In this document: positions 6,133 to 13,727 of the stretch, piece by piece
How positions within the stretch are numbered: the stretch's first letter is position 1
Layout: each line of letters begins with the position of its first letter
Translations under genes and position numbers: made by a program
Source: an uncultured Bacteroidales bacterium
Lineage (GTDB): Bacteria; Bacteroidota; Bacteroidia; Bacteroidales; WCHB1-69
Direction: 5' to 3'
NCBI GenBank assembly: GCA_937949745.1
Contig: CALECM010000011.1
Span: 1 to 13,727 of the forward strand
Length of the DNA: 13,727 bases
Notes under the pieces: generated by a model
The model's database searches: none
What the model saw: the letters and a program-made list of their open reading frames with translations, nothing else
What the model was told of the DNA's origin: nothing

Positions 6133-7116
6133 ATGGCAAATCTTTCAGTGAAATACATGGGATTTGAATTGCTGTCTCCACTTATTTTAGGTAGTTGCGG
6201 CCTTACGAATAACATCAATAATCTTGGTATGGCGGAGAAAGCGGGATTCGGAGCCGTCGTATTGAAATCCGTTTTCGAAGAACAGATCAGGAATGAGATC
6301 CTGTCTACATACAATAAGGTCGAAGATACTTCCCATGCCCAATCTTATGACTATATCCGGCAATATCAGGAAATGGCTTCTCTGGAAAAGAACTTACTCC
6401 TGATCCGCGAAGCGCGTAACTCTTTATCGATTCCGGTGATCGCCAGTGTAAATTGTTTTTCTCCCGAAGGATGGATGCAATATGCCAAAGCCATAGAAGA
6501 TGCCGGCGCCCATGCATTGGAAGTCAATTACTTTACTTTACCGGTAAATTTCAACCAGTCATGTGATGACTATACGAAAGGATATTTCCGGCTGATAGAA
6601 GAGTTGAAAAAGAATCTTTCGATACCGATCGCATTAAAGACTTCCGGCTATTTTACGGATCTGTCCCATTTCATGCAGAAAATATCCTATACCGGAATCG
6701 CCGCTTTGGTATTGTTTAACCGTTTTCATTCTCCAGATATCGATCTGGATAAGATGGAATTCTCTTCCACCAATAATCTGAGCCGTCCTGAAGAATTGTC
6801 CAATACTTTACGTTGGGTAGGCATATTGAGCGAACACCTTCGTTGCGATCTTTCGGCTACGACAGGTTGCCACGACGGGCAGGGACTTATCAAACTTATC
6901 CTGGCGGGTGCCGATTCGGTTCAGGCTGCTTCTGTTTTCTACAAGAAAGGGATCGACTATGGTCGTACGATGCTGGAAGACCTGGATGCATGGATGGAAA
7001 AGAAGGGATACGAAACTGTGGATGATTTCAAAGCTAAATTGAATTATATCAACATTGAAGATCCCGCTGCCTATTTCAGAATCCAGTTCATGAAGTATAT
7101 GGCCGGGATGGAATAG
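6133..7116 (+). CDS. Dihydroorotate dehydrogenase-like flavoprotein
   Basis: This 327-residue protein has the TIM-barrel architecture of the class 1 dihydroorotate dehydrogenase family. The start LSVKYMGFELLSPLILGSCG, the FMN-contacting Lys45 (VLKS), N107 (ASVNCF), N132, Lys169 (IALKTSG) and the phosphate-binding SATTGCHDG (241-249) followed by LAGADSVQAASVFY are all present. In true PyrD enzymes the loop reads N-x-S-C-P-N or N-x-S-S-P-N, with the Cys or Ser as catalytic base. Here it reads NYFTLP (132-137), placing Thr135 at that position. The protein is therefore probably FMN-binding, but its substrate is uncertain and it should not be assigned to pyrimidine synthesis without proof. It is coupled to peptidase E. 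No other pyrimidine gene is present. Confidence 0.85.
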   Translation: MANLSVKYMGFELLSPLILGSCGLTNNINNLGMAEKAGFGAVVLKSVFEEQIRNEILSTYNKVEDTSHAQSYDYIRQYQEMASLEKNLLLIREARNSLSIPVIASVNCFSPEGWMQYAKAIEDAGAHALEVNYFTLPVNFNQSCDDYTKGYFRLIEELKKNLSIPIALKTSGYFTDLSHFMQKISYTGIAALVLFNRFHSPDIDLDKMEFSSTNNLSRPEELSNTLRWVGILSEHLRCDLSATTGCHDGQGLIKLILAGADSVQAASVFYKKGIDYGRTMLEDLDAWMEKKGYETVDDFKAKLNYINIEDPAAYFRIQFMKYMAGME

Positions 7117-7227
7117 CGAATTAATACATTACCATAATCATCCGTAATATTTAAAAGGCTCTTTCGACTAAAGATTTAAAAATCAGTGCTAAATCCAGGT
7201 ATGGTATTTTGTCGGAAATAAATTTTT

Positions 7228-8109
7228 ATGGAAACAGACCGGAAATTTAACACCCTTACTTTAGAGGAGATAGCAAAGAATTCAGATCCGTTTGCTATCA
7301 AGAATTTCATATTGTCGGAAAATGTCAGGACACCGCTCTTTTTTTCGTTCGATGATCCTTTTGTGGTAGACGGAATCGTATTCGGATTGTGCATCAAGGG
7401 GTTTGGCAAATTGAAGATCAATTTTAAGGAGTATGAAATCGTACCTAATTGTGTATTGGTCCTGCTGCCCGGACAGATCATCAGGCTTTTGGAAAAATCG
7501 GAAGATTTCCTGATCGAGATTTTATTTGTATCAGTCGATTTCATTGTAAATTTTCCTTTACCGCATGATTTCGAACTTATCATGAAAGTAGGGGAATGGC
7601 CCTGTATGAAAGTATCCGACGATTCCATGGAAGACCTCGTTGAATATCATGCCATGATTGTGAAACAGTATAACCAGCATGAGCAGCCGTTCCGGGAAGA
7701 GATCGTAAAAGGATTACTTTTTGCCATGCTCATGGAACTGATCGGTATTTATAAAATTCTTCAAAAAAAAGACCACCGCCTCGTTATGACCTGGCAGGAT
7801 GAACTGGTGAACCGTTTCCTGAAACTGCTTGTCGGGAATTTTAAAAAAGAAAGAACGGTTGCGTTTTATGCGGATAAACTATGCCTTAGCAGTAAATACT
7901 TATCTACAACGGTTAAGAAAGTGACCGGGCAATCGATACTGTCCTGGATACATGAAGCTATTCTGATCGAAGCCAAGTTATTATTGCGTACCACAAGCAT
8001 GACGGTCTTACAAATTTCCGATGAGCTTAATTTTCCGAATCCTTCGTTTTTCGGAAGATTTTTTAAGGACCATACCGGTATGACACCACTTGAGTATCGC
8101 TCCCAGTAA
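7228..8109 (+). CDS. AraC-family transcriptional regulator
   Basis: This 293-residue regulator has a beta-rich cupin-like N-terminal domain (about 30-110, including FGLCIKGFGKLKINFKEYEI and VLLPGQIIRLL) and a C-terminal AraC-type double helix-turn-helix (about 200-290). The first helix-turn-helix is near FYADKLCLSSKYLSTTVKKV. The second is near VLQISDELNFPNPSFFGRFF, with the signature FKDHTGMTPLEYR. It lies 111 bp after the DHODH-like gene in the same direction, so it could be transcribed with the pepE pair or from its own promoter; I see no clear one. It converges on the 100-residue gene at 8119 with only 9 bp between the stops. Effector and targets are unknown. Start chosen: ATG at 7228, the first Met of the frame. 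Confidence 0.9.
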   Translation: METDRKFNTLTLEEIAKNSDPFAIKNFILSENVRTPLFFSFDDPFVVDGIVFGLCIKGFGKLKINFKEYEIVPNCVLVLLPGQIIRLLEKSEDFLIEILFVSVDFIVNFPLPHDFELIMKVGEWPCMKVSDDSMEDLVEYHAMIVKQYNQHEQPFREEIVKGLLFAMLMELIGIYKILQKKDHRLVMTWQDELVNRFLKLLVGNFKKERTVAFYADKLCLSSKYLSTTVKKVTGQSILSWIHEAILIEAKLLLRTTSMTVLQISDELNFPNPSFFGRFFKDHTGMTPLEYRSQ

Positions 8110-8111
8110 AT

Positions 8112-8151
8112 TTACAATCTAATCTTTAAACAGCGAGAGTAAAGATTGTAA
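8112..8151. terminator. Overlapping hairpins between convergent genes
   Basis: Two mutually exclusive perfect stems occupy this stretch. One joins TTACAATCT (8112-8120) to AGATTGTAA (8143-8151). The other joins AATCTTTA (8121-8128) to TAAAGATT (8140-8147) across an 11-nt loop. It spans the junction where the AraC gene and the minus-strand 100-residue gene converge, and most of it lies inside the last codons of the latter. A bidirectional terminator is plausible, but there is no long T run. Confidence 0.35.
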
Positions 8152-8421
8152 GAGGGGATCCTCTCTCAATGCCGTTAATGGTTTTATTTTGATCCCCAGG
8201 TTTTCGAAATATCTTTGTCTTTCGATCTCCATTTCCTTACAGTATATAACTTTGATTTTACGGTTCGCCAGCCATGAGGAAACATAATTCATGTTCTTCA
8301 TGAAAAGGAGTTCATCACCAAGGCTCAGTATCTCGTCACCTGTATCGAATACATAAGCCCTGATGATGTCCTTGTCAAGTTTGCCGAAAGTTTTGTCTAT
8401 GATGAATATCGCGATGATCAT
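8119..8421 (-). CDS. 100-residue protein of unknown function, last gene of the ftsH operon
   Basis: The product alternates predicted strands and helices: a hydrophobic first strand (MIIAIFIID), a second around RAYVFDTGDEILSLG, then a helix (NYVSSWLANRK), a strand (IKVIYCKEM) and a helix leading to NLGIKIKPL. This order recalls the NifX/NifB-type dinitrogenase cofactor-binding fold (Pfam Nitro_FeMo-Co), with a wLa---gv-vv and L---GIkv-like pattern, but the match is by eye and weak. There is no signal peptide or membrane helix. It starts 11 bp after the ftsH stop, so it is very likely co-expressed and may act as a regulator or partner of that protease. The stop is TAG, inside a hairpin shared with the convergent AraC gene. 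Confidence 0.7.
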   Translation of the reverse strand: MIIAIFIIDKTFGKLDKDIIRAYVFDTGDEILSLGDELLFMKNMNYVSSWLANRKIKVIYCKEMEIERQRYFENLGIKIKPLTALREDPLLQSLLSLFKD

Positions 8422-8432
8422 GAGTGGGATGA

Positions 8433-10271
8433 CTATTTATTCAGTATATCCATAAATTCCTCTCCGGTAATGGTTTCTTTTTCCAGCAGATAATCAGAGA
8501 GTTCTTCCATCTTTTGTTTGTTGGCTGTGATGATCCCGGTGGCTTTTATATGCGCGTTCTTAATCATATCCAGTATTTCCCGGTCAACCCTGGCAGATGT
8601 TTCGGCGGAACAGGCGAGGGAACTATCTTGTCCGAGATAGGGGTTGTTGACGGTTTCCAATGCCATCATATCATATTCCTCACTCATGCCGTAGCGTGTT
8701 ACCATGGCGCGTGCAAGCCTGGTCGCCTGGGTAATATCATTGGACGCTCCTGTCGTAATGGAGTTAAAGAAAACCTCTTCCGCGGCACGCCCTCCCGTAA
8801 GGGTGGCGATCCTGTTGAGCAATTCTTCTTTACTTAATAAGTTTTGTTCCTGGGCATCCACCTGCATCGTATAACCTAAGGCACCGGAAGTCCTGGGAAT
8901 AATGGTGATCTTATGTACAGGTGCTGAATGGGTTTGTTTGGCAGCCACCATGGCATGTCCGATCTCGTGATAAGCGATGATTCTCTTTTCTTTGTCGGAG
9001 ACAATTTTCCCTTTTTTCTGGGCTCCCGCGATCACCACTTCAACGCTTTCTTCCAGGTCTTCCGTGGTCACCTCCTTACGTTGCATGCGTACAGCCCTCA
9101 GGGCGGCTTCATTGACGATATTGGCCATCTCGGCACCGGAAGAACCGGCGGTGGCGCGCGCGATGAGGTCCGTGTTGATCGTAGCATGGTTTACTTTCCT
9201 GAGATGTACATCCAGAATAGCTTTACGTCCTTCCAGGTCAGGTAACTCCATCGTAACTCTCCTGTCGAAACGGCCCGGACGTAATAATGCCTTATCGAGG
9301 CTTTCCGGTCGGTTGGTAGCGGCCAGCAATACGACCCCTTTTTTTCCGTCGAACCCATCCATTTCCGTGAGGAGCTGGTTTAGGGTCTGTTCCCGTTCAT
9401 CGTTGCCTCCGTATGTTGAATCCCGTTTTTTACCGATCGTGTCGATCTCATCGATAAAAATTATGCAGGGAGCTTTTTCTCCGGCCTGCTTGAAGAGATC
9501 GCGTACTTTTGCCGCACCCATGCCGACGAACATCTGTACAAATTCGGATCCGGAAATAGCAAAGAACGGAACTTTCGCCTCTCCGGCGACGGCACGGGCA
9601 ATCAATGTTTTTCCCGTACCGGGAGGCCCAACCAGTAAGACTCCTTTAGGCAAAGCCGCTCCTATCTCACTATATTTTTCAGGATTATGGAGGAAATCTA
9701 CGATTTCAGATAATGCTTCCTTTGCTTCATCCTGGCCTGCCACATCAGCGAAGGTGGTTTTGATCTTATCATCCGCTACGATTTTGGTCTCATTTTGTCC
9801 GAAAGTCATGGCATTGCTCCCGCCGTTACCCATTCTTTTCTGCAAAACCCTGCCCATATATTTCCACAAAGCAACCATCAGTAATATCGGGAGGACCCAA
9901 TATAACAGAAAATTTAATATAGGTGAATTTTCCCGTGGTACGATCTTCGTAAATTCAATCTTGCGGCTTTCATTGGGGCTGTCGGCCTGTAACAATCGTT
10001 CCACTAATCCGGGATCCTCAATATTTCCGGTCTGGTAAATCGTTTCCGTACTATCCTTATCCAGGACGCTGAACAAGATCTTATTCTCGTCGATATTCAC
10101 TTTTTGTACCGTTCCGTTATCTACATGCTTGATGAAAGTGCCGTAATCCGTGTTGATGATCTTTTCGTTAAGTATGGAAGGAAATACAATAGCATTTAAC
10201 AGCATGATAATGGCTAAAATACCGATATAGCCGAAAATGGATTTATAAGATGATTTTTTTTCTTCGCTCAT
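8433..10271 (-). CDS. ftsH: ATP-dependent zinc metalloprotease FtsH
   Basis: This 612-residue membrane AAA+ protease degrades damaged membrane and short-lived cytoplasmic proteins as a hexamer. There are two membrane helices (about 12-32 and 119-138) with a periplasmic region between them. The AAA module has Walker A GPPGTGKT (215-222), the pore-loop motif FVGMG (248-252), Walker B IIFIDEID (270-277) and the second region of homology around LLRPGRFDRRV with the arginine fingers. The zinc site HEIGH is at 435-439, with the third ligand Asp512 in TGASNDI. All catalytic residues are intact. It is rather short for a Bacteroidota FtsH, with a short C-terminal tail, so it could be a second, specialised copy. 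It sits 26 bp after the HdeD gene and 11 bp before the 100-residue gene. Confidence 0.95.
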   Translation of the reverse strand: MSEEKKSSYKSIFGYIGILAIIMLLNAIVFPSILNEKIINTDYGTFIKHVDNGTVQKVNIDENKILFSVLDKDSTETIYQTGNIEDPGLVERLLQADSPNESRKIEFTKIVPRENSPILNFLLYWVLPILLMVALWKYMGRVLQKRMGNGGSNAMTFGQNETKIVADDKIKTTFADVAGQDEAKEALSEIVDFLHNPEKYSEIGAALPKGVLLVGPPGTGKTLIARAVAGEAKVPFFAISGSEFVQMFVGMGAAKVRDLFKQAGEKAPCIIFIDEIDTIGKKRDSTYGGNDEREQTLNQLLTEMDGFDGKKGVVLLAATNRPESLDKALLRPGRFDRRVTMELPDLEGRKAILDVHLRKVNHATINTDLIARATAGSSGAEMANIVNEAALRAVRMQRKEVTTEDLEESVEVVIAGAQKKGKIVSDKEKRIIAYHEIGHAMVAAKQTHSAPVHKITIIPRTSGALGYTMQVDAQEQNLLSKEELLNRIATLTGGRAAEEVFFNSITTGASNDITQATRLARAMVTRYGMSEEYDMMALETVNNPYLGQDSSLACSAETSARVDREILDMIKNAHIKATGIITANKQKMEELSDYLLEKETITGEEFMDILNK

Positions 10272-10297
10272 GGCAGTTGAATAAAGTAAGATGATGA

Positions 10298-10894
10298 TTA
10301 TGAAAAATATTCTTTTATTTCTCTGATATCTTTTTTGATGGACCTAAGTTTAAAAGCGCGTACGATTTTAAATATGCCGTAAATCAATAAGGCGATAAAA
10401 ACGAAAGCTACGATGAAGGCGCCTTTGAATATAACGGGACTTAGGATGAAGAAAATCGAGAAAATGATTCCCAGGATCGCAAGGGCAAGGAACCATCCCC
10501 AGCCTTTGATTTCCAGCTGTTGCAGTTCAAAAGAGTCAGCAATGGTACCGATTGAGCGGAAGAGTATCCAGATGCCTACCAGGTAAGTAAAGAGAACCGT
10601 CATGACCGGCTGGGGAATGATCAGGAGTAAAATGCCGAATACAATATCTATAATACCTTCCGAAAGGGACCATCCCCAGCCGTGCAACACATCCCGGTTA
10701 GAGACGGCAAAAACAATTTCTATAATACCGCTGATAAAAAAGGCGATAATAAAAACGTAGGTAAGTGCCACAAGGGTGATGTCGGGAACGGCAATACATA
10801 ATACTGCTAAAATGATAGCCAAAATTCCAATTAAAAGGGATACCCACCAGTTGTTAACCCTTTTTTTAACGGATTCCAAGATTAAACTTTTCAT
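10298..10894 (-). CDS. HdeD family (DUF308) membrane protein
   Basis: This 198-residue protein has six hydrophobic segments (about 16-36, 42-62, 75-95, 100-118, 134-152 and 157-177) and the repeated glycine/tryptophan pattern of the HdeD/DUF308 family: GWGWSLSEGIIDIVFG and GWGWFLALAILGIIFS, plus IIPQPV and SP before membrane helices. The C-terminus is basic and probably cytoplasmic (RAFKLRSIKKDIREIKEYFS). HdeD is linked to acid resistance in E. coli, but its molecular role is unclear, and in this phylum the family is widespread without assigned function. It is the first gene of the operon with ftsH (26-bp gap). The first Met at 10894 is used; a candidate promoter and palindrome lie upstream. 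Confidence 0.9.
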   Translation of the reverse strand: MKSLILESVKKRVNNWWVSLLIGILAIILAVLCIAVPDITLVALTYVFIIAFFISGIIEIVFAVSNRDVLHGWGWSLSEGIIDIVFGILLLIIPQPVMTVLFTYLVGIWILFRSIGTIADSFELQQLEIKGWGWFLALAILGIIFSIFFILSPVIFKGAFIVAFVFIALLIYGIFKIVRAFKLRSIKKDIREIKEYFS

Positions 10895-10932
10895 AATGTT
10901 ATTTTTAAATGGTTATTACTAAATTGACATTA

Positions 10933-10972
10933 CAAAGGAAAGGTTGTTTCGGAAATAAGGCACTACCTTATT
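10933..10972 (-). promoter_or_regulatory. Candidate hdeD promoter with palindromic operator
   Basis: On the minus strand TTCCTTTG (plus-strand CAAAGGAA, 10933-10940) matches the -7 consensus TAnnTTTG in seven of eight positions and would give a leader of about 30 nt. A perfect palindrome, AATAAGG-CACTA-CCTTATT (10954-10972), begins 14 bp upstream of it, covering the -33 region where no TTTG occurs. This placement suits a repressor or activator site. It also lies about 60 bp upstream of the GH3 -7 candidate, so it could serve both genes. Binding is inferred only. Confidence 0.35.
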
Positions 10973-11030
10973 CAGGCCAAAAATGTTCTAAAAGTCGTTT
11001 TTATATATGATGGTTTTAAAATAATATTAT

Positions 11031-11038
11031 TACTTTTG
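11031..11038 (+). promoter_or_regulatory. Candidate -7 promoter element of the GH3 gene
   Basis: TACTTTTG fits the Bacteroidota -7 consensus TAnnTTTG exactly and lies 53 bp before the GH3 start codon, giving a leader of about 45 nt. No clear TTTG is found at the expected distance upstream, so confidence is limited. Confidence 0.35.
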
Positions 11039-11091
11039 TAACCGGGCAATGTAAATTTAAAAATTATTTTTTATCTGTAATAAATATTGTA

Positions 11092-13404
11092 ATGAATAAC
11101 GCGAACCATACACCTCAATTGGGGAAATCTTCTGTGGAAGAAGTAATAGCAGCCATGAGCATTGAAGAAAAAGTTAATCTTTTGGTAGGAACCGACGAAA
11201 ACTACCCGGGAATGGGAGCTACCGTAGGTTTGACCGAAAAAATATTACCCGGTGCGGCCGGCACAACATACGCTATTCCCCGTTTAGGAATACCCTCCAT
11301 TGTTATGGCCGACGGTCCTGCCGGTCTGCGTATCGCTCCCAAAAGGGAAAATGACGAACGTCGATATTATTGTACTGCTTTTCCCGTGGAAACATCCCTG
11401 TCTTCCACCTGGGATACGGCTTTGGCGGAAAAAGTGGGAAAAGCGATGGGCAATGAAGCAAGGGAATATGGTGCGGATATATTACTGGCTCCTGCCGTGA
11501 ATATTCATCGTAATCCCCTCAATGGCCGTAATTACGAATATTATTCGGAGGATCCGCTGCTGGCGGGATTTATAGGCGCCGCGATGGTGAAAGGTGTGCA
11601 AAAAGAAAAAGTCGGTGTGTCGCTTAAGCATTTCGCCCTCAATAACCAGGAGACTAACCGTATGCTCAGCAATTCGATTGTTTCTCCCAGGGCGCAAAGG
11701 GAAATATACTTAAGGCCTTTTGAAATTATTGTTAAGGAGGCGCTTCCATGGACAGTGATGACTTCCTATAATAAGCTGAACGGAACTTACACGTCTGAGA
11801 GGGCTGACCTGCTGACCACGGTATTGCGGGATGAATGGGGTTTTGAAGGAGTTGTGATGACCGATTGGTATGGAGGCACCAATCCGCTGGAACAGATCGA
11901 AGCCGGAAATGATCTGCTTATGCCCGGAAATGATAAACAACGTACCGATTTACTGAAGGGTGTTAATGAAGGTCGGATTTCACTAAGAGATATTGACCGC
12001 TCCCTGAAAGTAGTCCTGGAATTGATCATGAAATCACTCAGGTTCGACCGTTCTGAATTTTCCGGGCAGCCTGATCTTCAGAAACATGGAGAGATAAGCC
12101 GGTTGGCTGCTTCTGAGGGGATGGTGCTTTTGAAGAATGAAGCGCAAACATTACCGGTGAACAGACAAGTGAAAAAAGCGGCTGTTTTTGGAATCGCTTC
12201 CTATGATCTTGTTGTGGGGGGTACGGGCAGCGGAGATGTGAACAGGGCTTATACCGTGTCGTTGGTAGAAGGTTTGAAAAACAAAGGAATTGAAGCGGAT
12301 CGTGATCTGCAACTTTTCTATGAAGATTATATCGCGAAAGAATCCGTAGGTATTGCTGAAAAAGCGGCTTCCCGCGACTGGTGGTACCCCAAGGAAAAAA
12401 TGCAGGAAATTCTTCCCGCAAAAAAAGAATTGGAAAGATTATGTGAAAATGACGATATCGCGATTATCACAATAGGCAGATCCTCCGGCGAATTTTTCGA
12501 CAGGAAGATCACCGGTGATTTTACCTTAACGGAAGTGGAACAGCAACTGATAGATAATGTATGTACGGCTTTTCAGGGCAAAGGCAAAAAAGTAATCGTG
12601 ATCCTTAATATAAGTGGCGTTATCGAAACCGATTCCTGGAAGAGCAAACCGGACGCGATCCTGGTGGCATGGATGCCGGGGCAGGAGGGTGGCAATGCAA
12701 TCACTGATGTATTAACAGGAGGAATAAATCCTTCCGGAAAACTGCCGATGACTTTCCCTTTAAAATATGAAGATGTACCTTCGGCCTTAAATTTTCCGGA
12801 TACGGACAAAATCACCGATAAGGAAATGGAGGATACGATCTATCTGAGAAGAAAAAGCAAGAATAAGAAAAATATAGATTATACCATTTACGAAGAAGAT
12901 ATTTATGTCGGATACCGGTATTACGATTCTTTCGGAAAAGCCGTTTCGTTTCCTTTTGGCTTCGGACTTTCCTATACCGATTTTGAATTTACGAAGTTCC
13001 AGATAAGAAGGAGTAATGACCATCTGATGGTCAAGGGAGAAATTAAAAATATCGGACATACGGCCGGGAAAGAAGTTTTTCAGATCTATGTTTCGGCTCC
13101 TGCGAAAACCATGGGAAAACCGGAAAAAGAATTAAAGGCATTTGTTAAAACCGGTTTGCTGGCTCCGGGAGAAAGTGAAAAAATAAAATTTGCTATTCCG
13201 ATAGAAGCCTTGGGCTCTTTTAACGAAAACAGCAGTTGCTGGGAAGTCGAAGAGGGAGATTACATTTTTTATGCCGGCAATTCTTCCGGGAACCTCCCGT
13301 TGAAAGAAATGGTCAATATCAAGACCGGTTACTCGGAAAGTCTCCATAATGTGTTGCTGCCGCAAAGCGCTATCGATAAGCTTACACGCAGAAGCAATAA
13401 TTAG
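11092..13404 (+). CDS. Glycoside hydrolase family 3 beta-glucosidase
   Basis: This 770-residue retaining glycosidase removes terminal beta-glucosyl (or related) residues from oligosaccharides. The (beta/alpha)8 domain covers about 1-315, with DGPAGLR (74-80), RNPLNGRNYEYYSEDP (140-155), KHFALNNQETNR (179-190) and the nucleophile Asp258 in VMTDWYGG. The second alpha/beta sandwich domain (about 335-560) carries the probable acid/base Glu467 in GRSSGEFFDRK. A fibronectin III-like domain closes the protein (about 645-740), preceded by EEDIYVGYRYYDSFG and FPFGFGLSY. No PA14 insert is seen. The motifs closely follow the Thermotoga-type Bgl3B enzymes as I recall them. There is no signal peptide, so a cytoplasmic enzyme acting on imported sugars is likely. 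No SusC/SusD or transporter gene is nearby. Confidence 0.93.
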   Translation: MNNANHTPQLGKSSVEEVIAAMSIEEKVNLLVGTDENYPGMGATVGLTEKILPGAAGTTYAIPRLGIPSIVMADGPAGLRIAPKRENDERRYYCTAFPVETSLSSTWDTALAEKVGKAMGNEAREYGADILLAPAVNIHRNPLNGRNYEYYSEDPLLAGFIGAAMVKGVQKEKVGVSLKHFALNNQETNRMLSNSIVSPRAQREIYLRPFEIIVKEALPWTVMTSYNKLNGTYTSERADLLTTVLRDEWGFEGVVMTDWYGGTNPLEQIEAGNDLLMPGNDKQRTDLLKGVNEGRISLRDIDRSLKVVLELIMKSLRFDRSEFSGQPDLQKHGEISRLAASEGMVLLKNEAQTLPVNRQVKKAAVFGIASYDLVVGGTGSGDVNRAYTVSLVEGLKNKGIEADRDLQLFYEDYIAKESVGIAEKAASRDWWYPKEKMQEILPAKKELERLCENDDIAIITIGRSSGEFFDRKITGDFTLTEVEQQLIDNVCTAFQGKGKKVIVILNISGVIETDSWKSKPDAILVAWMPGQEGGNAITDVLTGGINPSGKLPMTFPLKYEDVPSALNFPDTDKITDKEMEDTIYLRRKSKNKKNIDYTIYEEDIYVGYRYYDSFGKAVSFPFGFGLSYTDFEFTKFQIRRSNDHLMVKGEIKNIGHTAGKEVFQIYVSAPAKTMGKPEKELKAFVKTGLLAPGESEKIKFAIPIEALGSFNENSSCWEVEEGDYIFYAGNSSGNLPLKEMVNIKTGYSESLHNVLLPQSAIDKLTRRSNN

Positions 13405-13413
13405 TAGATTAAG

Positions 13414-13445
13414 AAGCTAAATAAAGCTTTTGATCAGGAAGATCA
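13414..13445 (+). terminator. Weak hairpins after the GH3 gene
   Basis: Two short stems follow the GH3 stop codon: AAGCT (13414-13418) with AGCTT (13425-13429), followed by TT, and TGATC (13431-13435) with GATCA (13441-13445). Both are five base pairs and AT-rich, so termination is possible but weakly supported. Confidence 0.25.
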
Positions 13446-13727
13446 AGAGGTTTTTCTGTTACCTGAGCCTGTTGACGGCAATGGAAAAACCTTTTGAAAC
13501 ATTTTCATTCAATGTCATTCTGAACGCAGTGAAGAATCTTACAACTCTATTTACTTGTTTTTTAAGATCCTTCGCTTCGCTAAGGAGACATCAAGAGTAG
13601 ATTTTTCCCTGTTGGCTGAGTCCGTCCAAGCCAAAGAAAAAACATTTTTTCAAAAATTTTCATTCAATGTCATTCTGAACACACTAAAGAATCTCACAAT
13701 TCTATTTCATTGCTTTTTTAAAGATCC
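13442..13727. repeat. Tandem repeat of about 150 bp, two copies, second cut by the window end
   Basis: Unit 1 (13442-13589) and unit 2 (13590-13727) both begin ATCAAGAG, continue with TTTTTC, TGTT and CTGAG, then share a well-conserved 70-72 bp core: 13501-13570 and 13656-13727, both starting ATTTTCATTCAATGTCATTC. Unit 1 also contains an imperfect inverted repeat. The arm ATGTCATTCTGAACGCAGTG to AATCTT (13512-13540) faces AAGATCC to TTCGCTTCGCTAAGGA and GACAT (13564-13591). The GTCATTCTGA/TTCGCTTCGC pattern is typical of widespread short intergenic palindromic repeats. No coding frame was found. Confidence 0.7.

Noticed and set aside
8977..10038. 353-codon plus-strand frame opposite ftsH
   Set aside because: It is antisense to an intact, fully conserved FtsH; its serine- and arginine-rich composition reflects the complementary codons of the real gene.
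12038..12421. 127-codon minus-strand frame inside the GH3 gene
   Set aside because: It lies opposite the well-conserved GH3 second domain and has low-complexity composition; a shadow frame.
13442..13727. CRISPR array
   Set aside because: The repeat units are about 150 bp, diverged, and contain no short identical repeats separated by unique spacers.

Overview
The window looks like chromosomal DNA of an anaerobic or microaerophilic member of the Bacteroidota, most likely order Bacteroidales. This rests on the gene families (peptidase E, a DHODH-like flavoprotein, AraC regulators with a C-terminal CK-F-TP-LR signature, tandem small PspC proteins, an exported Fe/Mn SOD). It also fits the very AT-rich intergenic DNA, A-rich translation starts without clear Shine-Dalgarno boxes, and several TAnnTTTG-like -7 promoter elements. 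Genus cannot be read from the sequence.

Layout from left to right. Positions 1-541 are very AT-rich and hold no convincing gene. An orphan AraC-family regulator follows (542-1399, +). It converges on a 50-codon small gene (1526-1678, -), and an inverted repeat at 1401-1529 lies between the two stop codons. A minus-strand envelope-stress-type cluster runs from 3814 down to 1918: three PspC-domain membrane proteins and a LiaF/toast-rack-like protein. Next on the minus strand are a TfoX N-terminal-domain gene broken by a one-base frameshift (4029-4363) and an exported superoxide dismutase (4506-5162). Divergent from the SOD gene is a tight plus-strand pair, peptidase E and a dihydroorotate-dehydrogenase-like flavoprotein (5375-7116), followed by a second AraC regulator (7228-8109). 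A minus-strand operon then covers 10894 down to 8119: HdeD/DUF308 membrane protein, FtsH protease and a 100-aa protein of unknown function. The last gene is a GH3 beta-glucosidase (11092-13404, +). The right edge (about 13442-13727) is a roughly 150-bp tandem repeat with an internal GTCATTCTGA-type inverted repeat.

Functional theme (inference): much of the window concerns envelope and stress homeostasis, namely PspC/toast-rack proteins, FtsH membrane-protein quality control, HdeD and exported SOD. The metabolic genes are peptidase E, the DHODH-like enzyme and the GH3 enzyme. No phage, CRISPR, toxin-antitoxin or other defence system was recognised. The observations that most deserve a second look are the single-base frameshift in the TfoX-domain gene, the unlisted 50-codon gene, the PspC triplication without PspA or a visible regulator, the HdeD-FtsH-small protein operon, and the substituted active-site position of the DHODH-like enzyme.
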